Source: Ruminococcus sp. | Lineage (GTDB): Bacteria; Bacillota; Clostridia; Oscillospirales; Ruminococcaceae | Reading direction: 5' to 3' | Assembly: GCA_017626015.1 (NCBI GenBank) | Contig: JAGAJO010000012.1 | Coordinates: 1-64,000, forward strand | Length of the DNA: 64,000 nt | Shown: positions 6,820 through 16,330 of the stretch, piece after piece | Layout of the letters: every line of letters starts with the position of its first letter | Numbering within the stretch: position 1 is the stretch's first letter | Translations under genes and position numbers: made by a program | The notes under the pieces: generated by a model | The model's input: the letters and a program-made list of their open reading frames with translations, nothing else | What the model was told of the DNA's origin: nothing | The model's database searches: none

Positions 6820-8604
6820 ATGAAAATTCACAAAAAAATATCCGCCGTTTGCGCATCTGCCGCAGCCGCAATATTATGTTCCATGACAGCAGGAGCGGCG
6901 GACGGCAATACTGTAAACATAAACATTGATACTTCAAAGGACAGGAAGGAAATATCGCCGTATATCTACGGAATAAACTCAGAGCTTCTTTATAAGGACG
7001 TTTCCTGCACTGCTATAAGAGCCGGAGGCAACCGTTTTTCCGCTTACAACTGGGAGACCAACGCTTCAAACGCAGGCTCTGACTGGCAGAATAATTCAGA
7101 TAATTATTTCCAGCAGAGTATTCCCGACGAGCTAGATAATACTCCGGGAGGAGTGGCTATAAATCTGTCACAGAAGTGCGAAGAAAGGAATAACGCTTAC
7201 CCTCTTATGACACTGCAAATGGCAGGCTATGTTTCCGCTGATATGAACGGTGCGGTCTCTGAGACTGAAGCAGCTCCTTCAGCCCGCTGGAATAAGGTCG
7301 AGCTTACAAAAGGCTCCGAATTTTCCGCCGAACCCGATCTTAACGACGGTACTGTTTATATGGACGAATTCGTAAACTATCTCGTAAACACTCTGGGAGA
7401 TTCTCAGAACGGCGGTATCAAGGGCTATTCCCTCGACAATGAGCCGGGGCTTTGGCAATACACCCACTCGCTTATCCACCCGGAGGCGACAGGCTGTAAG
7501 GAGATCGTAGAAAAGTCGGTAACAATGTCAAAAGCGGTAAAGGATATCGATCCGGGCGCAGAGATATTCGGACCTGCGCTGTACGGCTACAGCGCATTTG
7601 TAGACTTTGCAGGCGCTCCCGATTGGAAGGAGATAAATCAGAACAACGATTATCGCTGGTTTATCGACTATTACCTTGACGAAATGAGAAAAGCGGAAGA
7701 AGAAAACGGCGTGCGTCTGCTGGACGTTCTGGACGTGCATTATTATACCGAGGCAAAAGGCGAATGCGGCGAACGTTCCTGCGGACACTACAACCGGGAG
7801 GGCTGTGTAAATGCAAGGCTGAACTCCACCAGAAGCCTTTGGGATGATACATATAAAGAGGACAGCTGGATAACGGACACGGGAGCCGGATTTTTCCCGC
7901 TGCTGCCGAATTTGAAACAATCCATCGACACCTATTATCCGGGTACAAAAATAGGTATAACCGAGTATAATTTCGGCGCAAGCTACGACATAAGCGGAGG
8001 TATCGCCCAGGCTGATACCTTGGGAGTTTTCGCTCAGAACGAGGTTTATTTTGCCACTCTTTTTACAGGCGAAGCCGATTATCAGTGCGCCGCTATCGAT
8101 CTTTACACAAACTATGACGGAAAGGGCAGCGGCTTCGGAGATACTCTTGTTTCCTGCGAAAGCGATAATATAGAGCTTTCCACAGCCTATGCCGCCGTTA
8201 ACGGAGAAAACGACGACGTTATAACTCTTGTCGTGACAAACAAGTCCTTCAAGGAAAAAACCACCGCCAATATTAAAATTAACGGCGGTAAGGACTACGG
8301 ATATGTTCATTTGTACGGACTGAACTCATTTTCTCCCCAGGTATTTGATATGACTGACAGCAATGCTGCGGTAACTATCTCTGATGATACCATTACTTAC
8401 GAAATGGAACCTGAAACGGTTTCTCTTCTGGTCATAGCAAAAGACAAAAACGCAGCAGAAGCGGATACTTCCAAGGACAGTAAAGTGACATCGTCCAAGG
8501 CTGAGAAATCGTCTGTTAAAACCGGCGCAATTATCGGTTCTGTATGTGCTGCCGTTGTACTGGCTGCCGGAGCGTTCTTCGGATTGAAAAAGATAAAAAA
8601 ATAA
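6820..8604 (+). CDS. Glycoside hydrolase family 44 (glucanase/xyloglucanase-like), membrane anchored
   Basis: 594 residues. The signal peptide (about 1-26) ends in TAGAADG. A GH44-type module follows with RAGGNRFSAYNWETNASNAG, acid/base E208 in SLDNEPG and nucleophile E382 in ITEYNFG. Their spacing of 174 matches characterised GH44 enzymes as I recall them. The barrel is followed by a small beta domain, then a Ser/Lys/Thr linker and a C-terminal transmembrane helix (about 567-587) with a KKIKK stop. The enzyme is therefore anchored directly and carries no dockerin or carbohydrate-binding module. Expected substrates are cellulose, xyloglucan or mixed-linkage glucans. It is divergent from an AraC regulator. 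Specificity is inferred from family only. Confidence 0.9.
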   Translation: MKIHKKISAVCASAAAAILCSMTAGAADGNTVNINIDTSKDRKEISPYIYGINSELLYKDVSCTAIRAGGNRFSAYNWETNASNAGSDWQNNSDNYFQQSIPDELDNTPGGVAINLSQKCEERNNAYPLMTLQMAGYVSADMNGAVSETEAAPSARWNKVELTKGSEFSAEPDLNDGTVYMDEFVNYLVNTLGDSQNGGIKGYSLDNEPGLWQYTHSLIHPEATGCKEIVEKSVTMSKAVKDIDPGAEIFGPALYGYSAFVDFAGAPDWKEINQNNDYRWFIDYYLDEMRKAEEENGVRLLDVLDVHYYTEAKGECGERSCGHYNREGCVNARLNSTRSLWDDTYKEDSWITDTGAGFFPLLPNLKQSIDTYYPGTKIGITEYNFGASYDISGGIAQADTLGVFAQNEVYFATLFTGEADYQCAAIDLYTNYDGKGSGFGDTLVSCESDNIELSTAYAAVNGENDDVITLVVTNKSFKEKTTANIKINGGKDYGYVHLYGLNSFSPQVFDMTDSNAAVTISDDTITYEMEPETVSLLVIAKDKNAAEADTSKDSKVTSSKAEKSSVKTGAIIGSVCAAVVLAAGAFFGLKKIKK

Positions 8605-8621
8605 ATCAAGAAAATGCTGAT

Positions 8622-8662
8622 AAATATATCTCCCCTGCCAAATGCGGGGGAGATATATTTTA
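8622..8662. terminator. Bidirectional terminator between GH44 and MFS genes
   Basis: AAATATATCTCCCC (8622-8635) pairs with GGGGAGATATATTT (8647-8660), a 14-bp stem with an 11-nt loop. Ts on the + side and As on the other make it usable by the convergent GH44 and MFS genes. Confidence 0.8.
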
Positions 8663-8699
8663 ATACGTTATATACGGATCCGACTGTTTTAAATGTTCA

Positions 8700-9968
8700 T
8701 TATTTCAGCTTTTGTATCTCTTTGCTGCGATAAGACAAGACGCTGATGACAGACCCGCTTATTCCGGTACACAAAAACATTACTGCCATACCGCTGCCTT
8801 CTCCCCCGCCTACAATAACGCTCAATGCGTTGGATAGCAAATTATCGGATCTCATAAACGGTTCAAAAACATAGTCTGCTAAAAATCCCCCTAACAGTAT
8901 CCCAAGGGGAATGGTACTGAATTGAATTGCATTTCTTACTGCAAAAACTCTTCCCTGCATTTCCTCAGGCACCCTGTCATACAGGATAACATTCTGTCCT
9001 GCGATTATAAATGCGATCGGAAAGCTTGCAGCAAATGCCGCTAATGACCACATTACGGAATTCCTGCCTACAGCCATAAGCAGATCTCCTGACAAAAACG
9101 ATACCGCAGCGGAAACATAGATCATTTTAATATTATTTTTTGAAGCCTTTCCTGCCGAAACAATAATTCCTCCGACAATTCCGCCTATTCCCATTACCGC
9201 ATTGACAACCCCCAGCGTCACACTGCTGCCGCTTCGTGAAAGTATCATCGGAGATAAGATATTTTCATAGGTCAGCCTTGAAAAGAAATTTATCATTGCC
9301 AGCGTTATCATTATGAAAAGAAGTCCCTTTTCTTTTTTCAGAAATCTGAATCCGGAAACCGTCCCCGAAAGGACAGAAGTCTTTTCTTTATACTCATATT
9401 CTTCGGAAATATGAACGGCAAACAGCAGTACAAAAAAGGCAAACAAAAAGCTTATTATGTCGATGAGCAGTATCGTTTCCAGTCCGCCGAAGGAATAGAT
9501 AAAAGCGGCGATCACGGGGGTCAGGACATTCACAAGATTACTTGAAAAGGAATTCATTCCGCTGACGTTCACCAGCTTTTCCTTCGGCACCATTTTACCG
9601 ACGGCAACTGCGGAGGCAGGCTGCTGAAAAGCGTTCATAAATCCTATTACAACGTTTACTGCGTAAATGTTCCACACTTCAAGCCTTCCGCTGACTGCTA
9701 AAACAAGCACCGCAAGCGTGCATAAGGCAGCGATGCTGTCAGATATAAGCATGATCGCCTTTTTGCTGTGTCTGTCTATGAATGTGCCGGCAAACAGGCT
9801 TAGCAGAATATACGGGACATAATTACAGAAGGACATTAATGAGACCGACATTGCCGAACGGTTCTGTTCATAAGTCCATAGCACAAGTAAAAAGCTTGTC
9901 ATAGCGCTGCCAAGCTGAGAAATGCTCTGGCTCAGCCAGAACAGTATAAATACTTTATAATTTTTCAT
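8700..9968 (-). CDS. MFS exporter, macrolide-efflux-like
   Basis: A 422-residue major facilitator with about 12 hydrophobic segments. It opens FILFWLSQSISQLGSAMTSF and has the loop 2-3 signature GTFIDRHSKKAIML, typical of the Mef/H+-antiporter-3 branch that exports macrolides and other drugs. ATG 9968 has AAGGAG 10 nt upstream. The gene is alone, with a 9-bp inverted repeat (10058-10098) about 90 nt upstream that may control it. Substrate unknown. Confidence 0.85.
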   Translation of the reverse strand: MKNYKVFILFWLSQSISQLGSAMTSFLLVLWTYEQNRSAMSVSLMSFCNYVPYILLSLFAGTFIDRHSKKAIMLISDSIAALCTLAVLVLAVSGRLEVWNIYAVNVVIGFMNAFQQPASAVAVGKMVPKEKLVNVSGMNSFSSNLVNVLTPVIAAFIYSFGGLETILLIDIISFLFAFFVLLFAVHISEEYEYKEKTSVLSGTVSGFRFLKKEKGLLFIMITLAMINFFSRLTYENILSPMILSRSGSSVTLGVVNAVMGIGGIVGGIIVSAGKASKNNIKMIYVSAAVSFLSGDLLMAVGRNSVMWSLAAFAASFPIAFIIAGQNVILYDRVPEEMQGRVFAVRNAIQFSTIPLGILLGGFLADYVFEPFMRSDNLLSNALSVIVGGGEGSGMAVMFLCTGISGSVISVLSYRSKEIQKLK

Positions 9969-10057
9969 CGAATTTTACTCCTTATCGTTAAATTAATACG
10001 GTAAGTACAAAATCCGACTCAGGAAGAATTACAGCAATACTGATTGCTTTAAATCAC

Positions 10058-10098
10058 CTCTGTACAAGCCTCTTCCTTTGATCGGATCCTGTACAGAG
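10058..10098 (-). promoter_or_regulatory. Inverted repeat upstream of the MFS gene
   Basis: CTCTGTACA (10058-10066) and TGTACAGAG (10090-10098) are perfect 9-bp arms around a 23-nt loop, in the leader of the MFS gene. It may be an attenuator hairpin or a spaced operator of a MerR/TetR-type regulator. The rest of the 9969-10310 gap shows no gene. Confidence 0.45.
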
Positions 10099-10310
10099 TA
10101 AAGTTCTTAAATTGATGATCAGTCTGCAAAGCATATTTTTTCCGCTTCCTTTCGTCCGTAAAACGGATCACATATATTTTAACACAGACTCCGCCGAATG
10201 TCAAACGAAAGCTTTACCATGCGTCAAAGCTTGACTCCGCAAAGACCTTTACATTGCTGTATAGCTTGTAAGACAGACAGCTGGTATCGGCTGCGATCGT
10301 CAGTTAATCA

Positions 10311-11219
10311 TTATTCAGGCTGCATCTGCTCCAGCAGCCTGAAGATCTCACATTTTGTCGCCAGTCCGTCCGAAAAAGCGGTAGCGCCTCCGGTGGCTGT
10401 TCCGAGCCTGAGAGCGTAATCGTAATCGCCCTCCTGCGAACCTGCAATAAAGCCCGCAACCATTGAATCTCCGGCTCCGACGGAATTTTTAACAGTACCA
10501 TTGCACACTCCGCAAATATGGGTTTTGCCGTTTTCGTCCAGCAGCAGCGCACCGTCTCCCGCCATCGAGACAAGCACATTTCTTGCTCCCATTTCTTTAA
10601 GCTTGCCTGCATATTTTGCAATTTCATCGTTGCTCGTAAGAGTTACTCCGAAAATTTCACCAAGCTCGTAATTGTTAGGCTTAATGAGAAACGGCTTGTA
10701 TTTAAGCACGTTTATAAGCAGATCCTTTGTGGCGTCCACTACCGTTTTGATTTTTCTGTCCGAAAGCCTTTGGAGTATCTTCTCATAAATGTCAGAAGGC
10801 AGCGTGCCCGGGATACTTCCTGCAAGTACGATGGTATCGCCGTCCTCCAGCTTATCGAGCTTTTCAAAAAGCTCGTCAAGCGCCTTGCCGCCGATCTCAG
10901 GTCCCTGACCATTAAGCTCGGTCTCAGCACCCGATTTGATCTTCACATTTATTCTTGAATATCCATTTTCCAGATGCACAAAATCCGTCTCGATACCCTT
11001 TTCGGCAACGCCCTTTTCAATAGCCTCGCCGGTAAAGCCTGCTACAAATCCCATAGCCTTTGACTTTATCCCCAGCTCGCTGAGTACGATCGAAACGTTG
11101 ATTCCCTTGCCGCCGAAATAGATCTCCTCCGACCTTGAGCGGTTCACACTTCCGACCTTCATTTCATCGGTATGCACAACATAGTCGATCGCCGGATTAA
11201 AAGTTACGGTATATACCAT
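10311..11219 (-). CDS. fruK: PfkB-family hexose kinase, probably 1-phosphofructokinase
   Basis: A 302-residue ribokinase-like enzyme. The start MVYTVTFNPAIDYVVHTD and the FGGKGINVSIVLSELG block are typical of FruK/LacC. The C-terminal anion-hole and catalytic motif is NSVGAGDSMVAGF (near residue 250). It would phosphorylate fructose-1-phosphate (or tagatose-6-phosphate) with ATP. ATG 11219 follows AAGGAGG. No PTS permease or DeoR-type regulator is adjacent, unlike classical fru operons, so the substrate is inferred from the N-terminal motif. The start region 11220-11290 holds a plausible TTGGAT/TATACT promoter. Confidence 0.85.
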   Translation of the reverse strand: MVYTVTFNPAIDYVVHTDEMKVGSVNRSRSEEIYFGGKGINVSIVLSELGIKSKAMGFVAGFTGEAIEKGVAEKGIETDFVHLENGYSRINVKIKSGAETELNGQGPEIGGKALDELFEKLDKLEDGDTIVLAGSIPGTLPSDIYEKILQRLSDRKIKTVVDATKDLLINVLKYKPFLIKPNNYELGEIFGVTLTSNDEIAKYAGKLKEMGARNVLVSMAGDGALLLDENGKTHICGVCNGTVKNSVGAGDSMVAGFIAGSQEGDYDYALRLGTATGGATAFSDGLATKCEIFRLLEQMQPE

Positions 11220-11591
11220 TTTGCATGACCTCCTTAATAGTTGCCATAGTCAGATACATCGGTCAACATAGTCATAGTATATCGCCTTTTATTGATCGAA
11301 TCCAAACGATATTGGCTGTTTCCGACTGTTATTATATCACCGCTCTTTAAGAATTTTAAGTATTTTCTTTCATTACGATTTATTTTCGTATGTCTGCACA
11401 TTTTACAGCTCCTTTATTTGTGTAATTTTACTAAGGCAACCCCGTATGACCCATAAAACGCATCTGTTGACAAAGTGCGGATACGGATTGCTAACCATAA
11501 CGCAGTAATCAATACAGTTACCTGTATTTTGCGATAAATATAGTGTGTAGTAGCAAAAGATTTTGGGATATTTAAGGATATAAAGAGAGAA
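11220..11591. other. Intergenic region without a supported gene
   Basis: About 370 bp between the sugar kinase and the tRNA pair. It holds the probable kinase promoter (minus strand, TTGGAT and TATACT near 11270-11310) and two short overlapping frames at 11403-11612 that have no ribosome site and run into a terminator, so I do not call them. Confidence 0.5.
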
Positions 11592-11624
11592 ACAAAAAAA
11601 ACCCGCAAACATAATGTTTACGGG
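11592..11624 (-). terminator. Terminator of the tRNA-Ser pair
   Basis: Read on the minus strand, CCCGTAAACAT and ATGTTTGCGGG (11614-11624 and 11602-11612) form an 11-bp stem with one mismatch, followed by eight T. It is immediately downstream of tRNA-Ser(GCU). Confidence 0.85.
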
Positions 11625-11628
11625 ATTT

Positions 11629-11718
11629 TGGCGCGGATTGAGAGATTTGAACTCTCGCGCCCCTTTCGAGACCTACTCCCTTAGCAGGGGAGCCCCTTCA
11701 CCACTTGGGTAAATCCGC
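11629..11718 (-). tRNA. tRNA-Ser (anticodon GCU)
   Basis: A 90-nt type II tRNA with encoded CCA. The acceptor GCGGATT pairs with AATCCGC and the discriminator is G. The anticodon arm is CTCCC-CTGCTAA-GGGAG with anticodon GCU, followed by a long serine-type variable arm and a GTTCAAATC T-loop. It reads AGC/AGU codons. It is transcribed with the next tRNA. Confidence 0.95.
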
Positions 11719-11744
11719 AGCAACTATATGATCAATAAGATAAA

Positions 11745-11833
11745 TGGCGGACAGGGTGGGATTCGAACCCACGGTACGTTGCCGTATCACCGGTTTTCAA
11801 GACCGGCTCCTTAAACCACTCGGACACCTGTCC
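11745..11833 (-). tRNA. tRNA-Ser (anticodon UGA)
   Basis: An 89-nt type II tRNA with encoded CCA. The acceptor GGACAGG pairs with CCTGTCC. The anticodon stem CCGGT/ACCGG surrounds CTTGAAA (anticodon UGA). A long variable arm and a GTTCGAATC T-loop are present. It reads UCN codons. It lies 26 bp upstream of tRNA-Ser(GCU). Confidence 0.95.
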
Positions 11834-12004
11834 ACTTTCATGCACCGAAAGCAGTATCTCAATGACTTAATTATTTTATCATATTTTTTTCAGTTTGTCA
11901 AGAGTTTTTTTTAAAAACCTGAAAAATCAGAAAATATTTTTCTAATGAAACACTGATCAAATCTCTGCATTTAAATTCACTGACTCACAGACATCGTATT
12001 TAAG

Positions 12005-12039
12005 TGTATATTTCCCCGTCTTCGGCAGGGAAATATACA
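12005..12039. terminator. Hairpin downstream of the esterase gene
   Basis: TGTATATTTCCC (12005-12016) and GGGAAATATACA (12028-12039) pair perfectly over 12 bp with an 11-nt loop. The flanks are not T-rich, so terminator function for the minus-strand esterase gene is only likely. No gene is seen in 11834-12125. Confidence 0.5.
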
Positions 12040-12125
12040 TTGATCAGCATTTCACTGAAACATATTTTATATCATACTTACACAGAAACATACTGAATTT
12101 ATTCTATAGCAAAATCTGCCGCAGC

Positions 12126-13562
12126 TCACCAGCCCATTGTCTGAGCTATCTGTTCGTAAAGAACGTCTGCCATAAGCGAGTTTGAAGCCGCCGAAGGGTG
12201 ATAGCTTGCCGCATAGCCGTAGCTCGAATCACCCGAATCTATAAGCAGCGAGTGAACGTTCGGATCTCCTGTCTCCTCGGTGTATTTGATCGCAGCACGA
12301 TCGACCTGAGTCCAGATCTGCTGACTGCAGGTGCCAAGAATACAGAAAATTACCGCATCGGGATTGTTAGCCCTTATATCCTTGAGAAATGCAACATATG
12401 CGTCTGTAAATGCGTTCAGCTTGTCATCGTCGTCACGGCAGTAGGTCGAATCGTTTGTACCCAGATTTATAACTATTGCGTCTGGACGGAAACGTCCGAA
12501 ATCCCACTGTATATCCTGCGGAAGAGCGTGACCGGTAAAGCTGGAGCTTCCGCAGCCAAGTGTCGAATAATACTTGGGTATAAGCGGCGATGAGTTTATC
12601 TGAGACGGATTTGACGTCCAGCCCGAAAGCACTCCATAGCCGCTTATAGCAAAAATACTGTAATCTGCGTCAAGCCGCTGCGCCGCAAGATATGCATATG
12701 TCTTGGTTATATCCTCGGTAGATGTTGAAAAGCCGCTGTTGGGGTTTGTATCGTCTATTCCGTAACCGCAGGTGATAGAATCCCCGATGAACTCTATCCT
12801 GCGTGATCTCTGCTGCGAGGGAGAAAGGCTTTCATTCTCGTCTATATTAACGGATTTTATCCCCACTGTGGACATCTCGACCTCTGACAGCTTTACTACC
12901 TTTACATTGTAGTCAGCCGGCTCCTCCGCCTTGATGACCGCTACCGTAGTTTCGTGATCGCTGATGACCTGATCCACCGCACGCTCTCCGTTAACAAAAA
13001 CGCCGATCCTTGCACGGTGATTGTAATAATCTCCGACGGAAGAATCCCCGCAGAAGGTGATCTCAAGATTTTTCCCGGTATATTCAAATTCCGCTCCTGT
13101 ACCGGACATGGCACACCAGAGAATATCATCGGAAAGCTCTGTCCTTCCCAGATACTTTACACTTGCGTCGTTTGGAACGACAGCATATGCGGGCGCAGGC
13201 TGATCTGCCGTTATGTAAGGATTTTTGAAACCGTCTTCTTCGTTTCCGTCATTGCCGTCCTGCTCCTCCGGCTCCTCATTCTGATCCTTTTCCCCGTCCT
13301 CCGACGATGAGCTTTCACCGGAGGAATCGTCTGAGCTGTCCTCCATGCTTTCAAATTCGCTGAAAACAGGTATGGCGCAGGAGCTGTCGGTATCAGTCGC
13401 AGAGCTTTCCTCCGGCTGAGAGCTGTGACCGAGACCTATGTTATCCGGTATCCTCTGGGGAACGATCCCGCAGGAAACGGCGCTTAACAAAAAGGCTGCT
13501 GCGGACATGACCGCAAGTATATTCTGTTTTGAAAATATTTTTCCAAGATATCCGGATCTCAA
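12126..13562 (-). CDS. SGNH-hydrolase lipoprotein, CE2-type acetylesterase
   Basis: About 478 residues from TTG 13562 (GGGGTG 5 nt upstream). The N-terminus is a lipoprotein-like signal with AVSC as lipobox. A Ser/Glu/Asp-rich linker (about residues 40-110) leads to a beta-sandwich region and a C-terminal SGNH hydrolase. The hydrolase has FIGDSITCGYGI (catalytic Ser), VINLGTNDS, and the C-terminal SYHPSAASN (catalytic His). The GDSITCGYG block after a jelly-roll domain is characteristic of carbohydrate esterase family 2, which removes acetyl groups from plant polysaccharides. It is placed at the cell surface, consistent with the nearby GH44 and GH3 enzymes. Confidence 0.85.
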   Translation of the reverse strand: MRSGYLGKIFSKQNILAVMSAAAFLLSAVSCGIVPQRIPDNIGLGHSSQPEESSATDTDSSCAIPVFSEFESMEDSSDDSSGESSSSEDGEKDQNEEPEEQDGNDGNEEDGFKNPYITADQPAPAYAVVPNDASVKYLGRTELSDDILWCAMSGTGAEFEYTGKNLEITFCGDSSVGDYYNHRARIGVFVNGERAVDQVISDHETTVAVIKAEEPADYNVKVVKLSEVEMSTVGIKSVNIDENESLSPSQQRSRRIEFIGDSITCGYGIDDTNPNSGFSTSTEDITKTYAYLAAQRLDADYSIFAISGYGVLSGWTSNPSQINSSPLIPKYYSTLGCGSSSFTGHALPQDIQWDFGRFRPDAIVINLGTNDSTYCRDDDDKLNAFTDAYVAFLKDIRANNPDAVIFCILGTCSQQIWTQVDRAAIKYTEETGDPNVHSLLIDSGDSSYGYAASYHPSAASNSLMADVLYEQIAQTMGW

Positions 13563-13762
13563 TATCTCACCCCGCAAAATAAAATTTTTATTATATATTA
13601 TAACATTTTTCGCTCATATATTCAAGGGTTATTTATAACTGTTGTAACGCTGTCCGAACCGCTATTTTAGAACTTTTGCACAAAATCCGCATTGTTTCTA
13701 TTGATTTTGCAAAATGTCTGTTTTTAAGCAGTTTAATAAATTGTTAAATTTCTATAAATATG

Positions 13763-13791
13763 TTGCATTCAGAAAAACAATGTGATATAAT
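13763..13791 (+). promoter_or_regulatory. Promoter of the CAP-domain gene
   Basis: TTGCAT (13763-13768), a 17-bp spacer and TATAAT (13786-13791). The ATG is at 13857 with GGAGG upstream. Confidence 0.7.
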
Positions 13792-13856
13792 ATATAAAGA
13801 ACAAACGAAAATGCAGACGACTTTATACAGTTTCAATAACGAACGGAGGATACAGT

Positions 13857-16169
13857 ATGAAAAAAACAAAGATTTTTAAGGGACTAGCCGCTTTTGCCCT
13901 TACGACTGCCGCCTTTGCCGTTTCCGCATGGACGGGTCCGATCAGGGCGGACGCTTACGAGCTGGAAAGTCATACCCAGCAGGAAATAAAGCAGAAATTC
14001 GAGGAGCTTTACTTTGATATACACGATATGCCTGAGTATACGGAGGATTATTCAACGTCCTCGCCGTGCTCTGCCGGAAATATCTCAGACAGTACCGTCC
14101 AGTCGGCTCTCAACTCGGTAAACTTCGTCAGATACATTGCAGGACTGCCGAGCAACGTTGGCATAAAGGATGAATACAATGTTCTGGCACAGCACGCCAG
14201 CCTGGTAAACTTCATGAACGGAAGGATCTCTCACACTCCCGTACAGCCTGAAGGTCTCGAAGACGATCTTTACAGTCTCGGATATAAGGGTGCGGGAAGC
14301 TCCAACATAGGTATGGGTTATGTTTCCATAGTATCCTCGGTAATAAGCGGATATATGGAGGATACCGACACATCCAACATAAGCGCATTGGGACACAGAC
14401 GCTGGATCCTTAATCCCGATATGCAGTACACAGGCTTCGGAATGGTAGGAAATTCAACGGCTATGTATGCGCACGATACTTCGGCTCCGGAGGATTTCAC
14501 GGGAGATTACATATGCTGGCCCGCAAACAACACTCCGTACGAGCTTGTTGATACCGGCTCCTATGGCTACGACAGCTCCGGGAACATAATACCGTACGGC
14601 TATGCCTATTCGGTAACGCTTGGAAGCTCCTATGACACGCCCGATATTTCCAAGGTCACTGTAGATGTTACATCGGAAAAGCTTGATAAAACATGGCATC
14701 TGGATTCAAGCTGCAATGAAATGACCAACTACCTCAACGTAAATAACGGCGGATACGGAATGCCCAAATGCATAATCTTCAATGTCGGCGTTCTGCCCGA
14801 GGACGACAGCGTAACCGTTACGGTAAAGGGTATCACACAGAAAGGCGTTGAAAAGCCCATAACCTACACGGTAAATTATTTCAATCTCATTGACGACAGC
14901 AAATATTCGGTTGGTTTTGTAAAAAACTCCTACAATATAGCGGTCGGCGAGACAGCCACTCTCAGATTCTACGGTCACCCTCTTAAAACGATCAAGGACA
15001 AGGTCATATGGCGAATGGGCGACAATATCGATCTTTCGATAAACGAAGATATGATCACTGTTACCGGCAAAACCAAAGGCACCTCCTATATCTGGATCGG
15101 AGACAACACGACCTATTATGAGGATACCAAAATAGCTTTGAACGTTACTGATACTCACGTTCATACATCCTCCGACTGGATAACCGATAAGGAAGCTTCG
15201 GCGGGCGCCGCAGGAAAAAGACATAAGGAATGTCTGGTCTGCGGAGAGACACTGGAAACCGAAACCATTCCCGCACTGCAAACAGATCTCTCAAAATGCA
15301 CGGTCTCACTTTCTGCAAGTACATATACCTATGACGGAACAGCTAAAAAACCGTCTGTGACAGTTAAGAACGGAACTTCGGTACTAACTGCGGGAACCGA
15401 TTATACCGTTTCCTATTCAAACAACATAAACGCAGGTACGGCAAAGGTCACCCTTACAGGAAAGGGCAGCTGCACCGGAACGGTTTCAAAAACCTTTAAG
15501 ATATCGCCAAAAGCCGTAAGCAGCTGCAATATCACTCTCAGCTCCGATTCAAGATTTTTTACCGGAAAAAGAGTCAAGCCAACAGTGACGGTAAAGATCG
15601 GCAGCGTTACCGTTGCGACCTCAAATTATACTGCCGTTTATTCTGACAATCTGTCCGTCGGCACCGGAAAGATCACAATAACCGGAAAAAATAACCTTAG
15701 CGGCAGCACGGTAAAAACCTTTGCCATCGTTCAGCGCTCCGTTGCAAACTGCGATATTTCTCTGGCTTACACCTCATCTTATTTCAGCGGAGTAAGAAAA
15801 AAGCCCGCTGTAACCGTCAAGATCGACGATACGACTCTTTACAGCGGAAACTACACACTTTCCTACGTTAACAATCTGAGCGCAGGAACGGCTACAGTGA
15901 CCATAACCGGAAAGAATAATCTCAAGGGCACTGCGGTAAGATGCTTCTCTATCCTTCCACGTTCAATAAAGAACTGCACAGTTACCCTGAAGAAAAATCC
16001 TTCGTTGCCGAAAAATCCCGATGTGACAGTGGCAGTGGGAGATAAGATCCTTTACAGCGGAAACTACACGGTAACGTATTCTGCCGTATCGGGCGGAAAG
16101 GTAAAAGTGACCGTAACCGGAAAGAACAATCTCAAGGACAGCGTGACCCTTTCTTACACCGTTTCCTGA
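13857..16169 (+). CDS. Secreted CAP-domain protein with four C-terminal beta repeats
   Basis: 770 residues. The signal peptide (1-about 32) ends near IRADA. A CAP/SCP-like domain (about 75-215) shows QHASLVNFMNGRISH and ISALGHRRWILNPDM. Two beta-rich segments follow, including an Ig-like one (about 345-430). A CxxC pair (CLVCG, about 461-464) comes next, then four related about 70-residue repeats (from about 478) with the pattern C-x-(I/V)-x-L ... P-x-V-T-V-x-(N/I)-G ... Y-x-V-x-Y ... T-I-T-G-K. Such repeats are common in surface proteins of Ruminococcus and Eubacterium and likely extend the domain from the wall. No LPxTG or transmembrane anchor is seen. Its biochemical role is unknown. Confidence 0.82.
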   Translation: MKKTKIFKGLAAFALTTAAFAVSAWTGPIRADAYELESHTQQEIKQKFEELYFDIHDMPEYTEDYSTSSPCSAGNISDSTVQSALNSVNFVRYIAGLPSNVGIKDEYNVLAQHASLVNFMNGRISHTPVQPEGLEDDLYSLGYKGAGSSNIGMGYVSIVSSVISGYMEDTDTSNISALGHRRWILNPDMQYTGFGMVGNSTAMYAHDTSAPEDFTGDYICWPANNTPYELVDTGSYGYDSSGNIIPYGYAYSVTLGSSYDTPDISKVTVDVTSEKLDKTWHLDSSCNEMTNYLNVNNGGYGMPKCIIFNVGVLPEDDSVTVTVKGITQKGVEKPITYTVNYFNLIDDSKYSVGFVKNSYNIAVGETATLRFYGHPLKTIKDKVIWRMGDNIDLSINEDMITVTGKTKGTSYIWIGDNTTYYEDTKIALNVTDTHVHTSSDWITDKEASAGAAGKRHKECLVCGETLETETIPALQTDLSKCTVSLSASTYTYDGTAKKPSVTVKNGTSVLTAGTDYTVSYSNNINAGTAKVTLTGKGSCTGTVSKTFKISPKAVSSCNITLSSDSRFFTGKRVKPTVTVKIGSVTVATSNYTAVYSDNLSVGTGKITITGKNNLSGSTVKTFAIVQRSVANCDISLAYTSSYFSGVRKKPAVTVKIDDTTLYSGNYTLSYVNNLSAGTATVTITGKNNLKGTAVRCFSILPRSIKNCTVTLKKNPSLPKNPDVTVAVGDKILYSGNYTVTYSAVSGGKVKVTVTGKNNLKDSVTLSYTVS

Positions 16170-16214
16170 TGCTTCCGGCAGACACATAGAGATCATATAG
16201 TTTTATGACATATT

Positions 16215-16251
16215 AAAACAGGAGGAGATACCGCTCTCCTCCTGTTTTTTT
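16215..16251 (+). terminator. Terminator of the CAP-domain gene
   Basis: AAAACAGGAGGAGA (16215-16228) pairs perfectly with TCTCCTCCTGTTTT (16235-16248) and runs into a T tract. Confidence 0.9.
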
Positions 16252-16330
16252 GATACTGCGGCTGTATATTCATATAATCCCTATACGCAGCATATACATT
16301 ACTACACAATAATATATAGGGGTGTGAATA

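Noticed and set aside
7528-8310. 260-codon minus-strand frame opposite the GH44 gene
   Set aside because: Shadow of a clear catalytic domain gene with both catalytic glutamates in the + frame.
11403-11612. Two overlapping short minus-strand frames downstream of the kinase promoter region
   Set aside because: No ribosome site, composition unlike coding DNA, and they overlap the tRNA terminator.
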